Assembly (NCBI RefSeq): GCF_000001735.4
Contig: NC_003071.7
Span: forward strand, 5,387,151-5,451,150
Direction: 5' to 3'
DNA from: Arabidopsis thaliana
Lineage: Eukaryota; Streptophyta; Magnoliopsida; Brassicales; Brassicaceae
DNA: 64,000 bases
In this document: positions 58,101 to 64,000 of the stretch, one piece after another
Numbering within the stretch: position 1 is the first letter of the stretch
Layout: every line of letters starts with the position of its first letter
Program-made: the position numbers and the translations under genes
Notes under the pieces: model-generated
What the model saw: the letters and a program-made list of their open reading frames with translations, nothing else
Database searches by the model: none
What the model was told of the DNA's origin: nothing

Positions 58101-60850
58101 GAATTGAGAATTTCTAAACATGAATTTACGAGACAATCAAGGGAGCTAGATGCATTCACTTTCAGCTCTAGTGATGTAGCATCTACTACTTGCCTTTTAG
58201 AGCAAGTTGCAGCAAAATGTCCCTTCTTATGACATCTATAACATGTTGGTTCATTCGATTTTAAAGAATCATAGGACTGACCTTGCTTTAGTCCATCATG
58301 CGGTTCAACATATAGTTCAAGTACATGTATGGGGCTTGTGTCTTCTTTTGGACATGTACCGATCTCATTCTTCTTAGCGGGATCTTGATTCGCAATTTGA
58401 TTGGAACTAACACGTAGATTTTTGAGAGTTCTCTCAGCTTGGTTCCTTTGGATGGTAATTGTGTTGACTAGGTTCAGGAAGACTGTGTGGTGCGTATCTC
58501 TCCCTCATAAGAAACTTTAGTTTCCCCACGTTTTGAGTGGTGGTTCCTTATACCACAATCTATCTTTTCTCGATTCCACCAACGTTATGCGCTTCCCATG
58601 AGTTGTTCAAGACAATAGTCGAGCTTCTCTTCTTTAGGAATGGAATAGTACTTAAAGTACTTATTCATCTTGAGTTCCCATTGTACATAATCTCTCTCAC
58701 GTCCTACAAACTCAAAAGATTCAGGACCAAAATACTCATAACCATTGTCTAGAAATAACCTGAGTTTTGTTTGGTAGGTTAGGGTGGGTTGGATAGTAGT
58801 GGGTCTCGTCGAGAGCCATGTTTCAGCTCGCCTACTCTTAGATTACTGATTCTTGAGTCTCTCTTAGCTATGTAATCATATGGTTAATGTCACATTGATG
58901 TTCTCTGAGTCACTTCTTAAGGCATTTCGTGTACTACTAGTGGATTTTTGTGAAAGAACTTGTGTCTCGGTTTTGCTTGACATGAGACTTTAGGCAGTCA
59001 CTATATCAAAGTGTAATGGTCGACCTTATCTTCACTCCTTGGAGGACGTTGGCAATGGTATTCCTTTGATGTTGCCCCTTTATACTCCATGACTTCTCTC
59101 TGCTTAATATAATTCGCTTTTCCCGAAAAGAAATATCTCGAGTCAATCGTCGATATTTCGAACCATGGCTGCAAAAATCATCAGTAAATTTATTGCATGG
59201 TTTACGATAGCCTTTATTGGTATTATAGGAGTCAGGCGCTTCTGGTTCCGGTACTTCACGACAAGATGCATCCTCAAAATCTGATTTAGAGTACTATTCA
59301 TGCCATAGTTTTTCACAACTCTCATTGAAACACCTCTCCTGGTTGGTTTCTTCCTTCTCCACATAGTATTATGTCATTGTTGCTCTTTTTTTTTCGTGGA
59401 ATTCCTTGCACAACAAGAGAATGATGTATCAAAAGTAAATAAACAAAATAAGGTAAAGATGACAAAATATGGAAACTTTTTATTTTCTAAAATCAATGCA
59501 AAACTAAAATTCGAAAATCTAAAATATCAAAAGAGAAAACGAATTTTAATTTTTCTTTTGTAGCTTCATTTGTGCGGAACATCAAAAGGTATTTCAAGAA
59601 GTAGATCAACAAGTAGTTCAACGAGTAGATCACCAAGTAGTTCAGCAAGTAGTTCAGCGAGTAGTTTAGCCGGTCTGTCAATAAGTACATCATCTATATG
59701 AACTTGTGATATCTTTGAATCCACTGTTTGGTAAATTATCCTTGATGACTTGATGTTGCCTCGTTCAAAACCTTTCTAGGTAAACCCATTGGGACAAACC
59801 CTAGATAAGAGAAAAAGAGTGCAACGGTCATATTCCCAAAATATGGTGTCTCTGCTTGTTGGTCTTTGACTCCACTAGAACAATAATTTGTATTCTTAGG
59901 GTTAATTTGCTGGTGAATAATTAATCATAGGCCTTGTGCTTGATTGAGACTCCAATTGGGCAAGAGTCTTCCATAATGCTCCTTATTAAGTAGTTGATAC
60001 ATGTACCAGCTGGTTTGATTTGAATGTCCGCATCATACCTTCTTCTTTGAAAACGTTTCGACCTCGAAACTTTACCATATACACCAAGACAAAGCAACTT
60101 AGCTTTCATGCAATTTTGGGAGGCTAGGGTCTTTCCTTGACACGGTCGTAGTTTGATGATGCATAGTGCATCAGGTGGCTCTCCATTTAGCAAAAAAGAT
60201 AGGATCACTCTTCTTTTTTGATTCCGGTGATTTTACTTGTTGTGTTGCTTGCTTAACCCCTTCTCGGTTGCGAGCTTTAAAATCCGGCGGTTCCTCTTTG
60301 ATTAACCAAGAGTTTGAGGCTCTTCTTGTCTCTATGTTAGGTGGTGTTAACACTAATGGTGCTGGTTCACTCTGGGTTTGACTTCGGTTCATGAGTTTGT
60401 TCATCTCTAGTAAATCGGGTTTATGGTCCTCCGTTTTACCTGCAATATTGTTGACACTTTTGGCAAAGAACAAGTGCGTTATAACAGTCATAGGATCAAT
60501 ATAAACATGTAAAACAATTTTGGTTTGAACCATTCCTTTTTCACAAAGTGTAACACAAAGTACATTAGAAAGTGTATCACAAAGTGTATCTGGTACTCAA
60601 TTTAGTTTAAGACAAGAAATAGGTTTCATCAGTTTATTTAAAGAACCCAATTTTTCTCCCACTCTTGAGGGCTTAACAAGTTCGTAATTTCATCATTCGA
60701 TTTATTGGCAACAAACGAAAGTAATGTATTACTTACCTGATGTAGATCCTCGGTGAATGTATCTTTCAAAATCAACACGGTTTCTTTATTTGAAGGCTGG
60801 TCCGGTGGTTCTTCTATAAACACGATGTTGTTTTTGATGATTTATTCTTC
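58100..60850 (-). mobile_element. Gypsy-type gag and leader remnant, minus strand, broken
   Basis: A CCHC zinc knuckle (CYRCHKKGHFAATC) lies near 58235-58195 on the minus strand, preceded at higher coordinates by gag-like words (YVQWELKMNKYFKYY near 58700). 59585-59695 is a 12-bp-period repeat. Frames at 60208-59921, 60533-60171 and 60823-60638 look like retroelement polyprotein linker sequence (for example EEPPDQPSN, IKEEPPDFKAR). Many interruptions; fossil. It may belong to a second element lying head-to-tail with the pol remnant to its right. Confidence 0.6.
59585..59695. repeat. Short tandem repeat, period about 12 bp
   Basis: Repeated AAGTAGTTCAGC/AAGTAGATCAAC units. On the minus strand they would read as a leucine-rich run (LLAELLAELLGDLLVELL), within the gag/leader remnant. 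Confidence 0.75.
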
Positions 60851-61300
60851 CTTAGTGACAGATTTTCATATCAAAAGCTCATGTTATTAATATGACTTTC
60901 CTAAGATTGACACTCTTGAGGTTAAGCAATGGGTAGGCTTTGCATCCAAAGCAATTAGGAGATTACTAGGATCAAAGGATGTGGGGCGAATGGTCACACG
61001 AAGGTTGTAGAAAGGCCTTTGATTTACCAATCTTGAACTCGTCGTTGGATATTACAACCCAAAGAGAAGAACAAGAGATTGATCTAACTTAAAAAGGTTT
61101 TTTATTGAAAAGATAGATGAGTTAACAAAGAGGAAATACAAGAGTTTTAAAAAGAGAAGAAGAGAAGGGGAAGAGTTAGTCTTAGAACAAGCTCCAAGAC
61201 AACTCGAAAAAGAAAAAATCATAAATAAAAGTTTGAACCAAAATAGACTCTTGACCTTCCAAATTTTTGCTCCTCTTATTGGGCGTGGGCCGGAATGATA
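60850..61300. other. Possible LTR or terminal region between gypsy pol and gag remnants
   Basis: Non-coding and purine-rich on the plus strand. The minus strand has an AATAAAAAACC polyadenylation-like word. It lies where a 3' LTR of the pol remnant is expected, but I could not define paired ends within the window. Confidence 0.3.
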
Positions 61301-64000
61301 ATGGGGGATTTGGAAGTATTACTCAAGCCTCATAAAAACCTACTAATGAAAACTCATTGGGATAAAACCTTAGAAGGGAAAAAGAGTACCCAAGTAACAC
61401 TTAGCCAATTACCAAACGGTTTGAATGATGGATTCTTGCCCAAGTGGTTAAGTAGTCCGCTAACGGCTTGGTTGAGAAATCTAGTCTTCGAACGAGTCAT
61501 AGGACTGGTTGGTTCCGCCAAAGTTTCCTCCACTACAAGCTGCTCTTCGGCTACAAACAGCTTTGTTGGTTCAAGTTGCGAGTCTTGCCTGACAATAGTC
61601 ATATCATGTCCTCCCTCTTGAAAAGGATTTGCCCTCAAATCCGTTTCATCTATAAGAAAAGGAGATAAATCAGAAACATTAAAGCTCGAACTTATATTAT
61701 ACTTATTTCGAAGATCAATTTGATAAGAGTTATCATTGATCCGTTTTGTAATGGTAAACGACCCGTCGATTCTTGGCATTTGTTTGCTATTCGGCTGGGA
61801 ATCGTTCTTTCCTTAAGTGAATCCATACTTGGTCACCCTCTTCAAAGACCATGCGTCGCCGGCCCTTGTTTGCTTGTTCAACATACTTTTTCGTTTTCTC
61901 TTCAATAGTTTTCCGAGCTTCCTCATTGATTTGTTGCACCATTTCGGCTTTCTTTTTCCCATCTAAATTTGTTCTGACACTCAAAGGTAGAGGCATTAAA
62001 TCCAAAGGAGAGGTGAGATTAAACCCATAAATAATTTGAAATAATGAAAACTTAGAAGCGGAATGAATGGCATGATTTTATGCAAATTCTATATTCGGAA
62101 AAAATTCTTCCCCAGTCCTATGGTTCTTTTTAATCAGAGTGCGCAAAAGAGAGCCTAAGGTTCTATTAACCACTTCCGTTTGTCCATCAGTTTGGGGGTG
62201 ACAAGTAGTAGAGAATAAGAGCTTAGTTCCAAGTTTAGACCATAATGTTTTCCAAAAATAACTAAGAAACTTGTTTTCCTTATCCAAAACAATGGTTCTA
62301 GGCATGTCATGCAAACGAACAATTTCCTTAAAGAACAAATTAGCAACATGAGATGCATCATCGGGTTTATGACATGCAATGAAATGAGTCATCTTAGAGA
62401 ACCTATCAACTACCACAAAGATTGAATCCTTTCCGGTTTTAGTACTAGGCAAACCAAGCACGAAATCCATTGAAATATAAGTCCAAAGAGGAGAAGAAAT
62501 AGGCAAAGGCGTATACAAACCGTTCGACTGGACTTTGGACTTAGCCTTTTTACATGTGACACACCTTCCACATATACGTTCAACGTCCCTTACCATGTGA
62601 GGCCAATGGAATTGATCCCTCTTTACCTCAAGAGTTTTGACGACTCCAAAGTGTCCCATAAGTGCTCCTCCATGTGCTTCCCTAACGAAGAAATCTCGAA
62701 GAGAACAATTAGGAACACACAAGCGATTCCCATAAGAGAGGAACCCGTGTTGCATATAGTAGCGACCTGAAGCAAACTTGGCAAAAGCCTTATATATGTA
62801 TACCTCCGAGATAACCCGTCGACCACGACATTATCCTTACATTTCTTATACTTTATGACATACGAAAATGTCTCAATGAACTTTACCCACCTCGCGTGCC
62901 TCTTGTTAAGTTTACGTTGAGCTTTAAGATGCTTAAGAGACTCGTGATCGGTGTGTATAACAAACTCCTTCTACCATAAGTCATGCTGCGATGTTTGTAA
63001 GGCCGGATAATTTAATGTGGCACCACCGAGTTTCTCACTAAAGTAGGCTCTGAGCTTCTTCTCCTGCATCAAAACATCTCCAATACCTATACCTGAGGCA
63101 TCACATTCAATTTCAAATGTTTTAAGAAAATTCTAGTAAAATAAAAATATGTTAGTAAGCTTCTCTTTAAGTGCTTGAAAAGTTTTCTCTTGAGTTTCTT
63201 TCCATTTGCACCCCACATCTTTCTTGATTACTTCGATGAGGGTTCGGCTAAGGTGCTAAAATCCTTGACGAAGCGCCTATTAAAACCGGCAAGGCTGTGA
63301 AAGCTCCAAACTTCTCCAACGGTTTTAGGGTAGGCCACTCCTTGATTGCCTTCACTTTCTCCTCGTCCACTTTAACGCCATCTGCACTTACAACAAAACC
63401 TAGAAAAACAAGATTATCCGTGCAAAAGGTGCACTTCTTAAGATTCGGAAAAAGCTTCTCTTTTCTAAGGACTTTCATATCCGATTCTAGATGATCAATA
63501 TGCTCAGTCATGCTCTTGCTAGAAACCAAAATATCATCGAAATAAACCAGAACAAATTGACTTATGAATGCTCTAAGGAGGTGGTTCATTAAGCGCATGA
63601 ATGTACTAGGTGCATTTGTCAACCCAAATGGCATAACTAACCATTCGTACAACCCATGTTTTGTTTTAAATGTTGTTTTCCACTCGTCTCGTTTTTTCAT
63701 CCTAATTTGATGATAACCACTTTTTAAATCTATCTTAGAGAAAATGCATGAACCATGCAACTCATCAAGTATAGGAATAGGGTGGCGATACTTCACCGTA
63801 ATATTATTGATTGCCCGGCAATCAACGAACATACGCAACCTCCCGTCTTTCTTTGGCACAAGTAGGACCAGAACCGCACATGGACTCATGCCCTCGTGGA
63901 TATGCCCCTTAGCCATGAGTTTGTCGACTTGTCATTGCAACTCTTTGGTTTCCACCGGATTGGTATGATATGCTGGACGGTTGGTAAGTATTGCGAGACA
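61300..64000 (-). mobile_element. Gypsy LTR retrotransposon pol remnant, minus strand, runs off the window
   Basis: On the minus strand the order is reverse transcriptase (63916-63250; [31 protein letters not shown] and the catalytic YFDDIL box), RNase H region (about 63.2-62.8 kb), then integrase (62755-62080) with an HxxxH/CxxC zinc region (CVTCKKAK), the core [11 protein letters not shown] and [16 protein letters not shown]. The integrase tail and a polyprotein end follow to about 61354. The order RT, RNase H, IN is gypsy. Several breaks; fossil. The 5' part lies beyond the right edge. Confidence 0.9.

Overview
The window reads as plant nuclear DNA from a gene-poor, transposon-rich chromosome region, very probably Arabidopsis thaliana. 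It is AT-rich, has GT-AG introns, Ta11-type LINEs, copia and gypsy elements, Helitrons and CACTA elements. Two host genes match genes I know from pericentromeric chromosome 2: a 493-aa glycerol-3-phosphate permease (G3Pp5-like) at 3.06-4.61 kb, and a 262-aa group I bZIP factor (bZIP31-like) at 49.9-51.3 kb. The species, chromosome and symbols rest on recalled families and lengths, not on a search.

Layout. 0-2.4 kb: decayed LINE, + strand. 2.7-4.6 kb: intact permease gene with a probable 5'UTR intron. 6.77-12.5 kb: an inverted-repeat (foldback) DNA element whose right tip is split by a copia element with 323-bp LTRs and target duplication AGTTG. 12.5-20.9 kb: tail of a repeat unit, then bZIP copy 1 (in-frame stop, ATT array of about 230 bp in intron 1), with a hAT-like element downstream. 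20.9-40.6 kb: an insertion bounded by Helitron-type ends, holding three minus-strand F-box relatives (all broken). The first F-box copy is split by a copia remnant (target duplication ATGCG) that itself carries a 4.6-kb CACTA element with TNPD and TNPA/Ptta genes. Nearer 36-40.5 kb a 5'-truncated LINE carries a 1.9-kb Helitron and a small CACTA-like element. 40.6-47.4 kb: bZIP copy 2 (broken) and a solo LTR. 47.4-48.7 kb: a short relative of the Helitron. 49-52.4 kb: bZIP copy 3, the only open one. 53.4-57.4 kb: a complete-looking CACTA element with target duplication TCT and an uninterrupted five-exon 437-aa Ptta gene but no transposase. 57.6-64 kb: minus-strand gypsy gag and pol remnants running off the window.

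How it fits together. The ancestral host content is the permease, a tandem bZIP array (three genes plus a remnant tail) and a tandem F-box family. Nearly everything else arrived by insertion. Because the bZIP units are duplicated, sister copies provide empty sites for several insertions, so relative ages can be read from the sequence. The only host reading frames that look fully open are the permease and bZIP copy 3. The Ptta gene of the right-hand CACTA element is the only mobile-element gene with a complete, correctly phased exon set.
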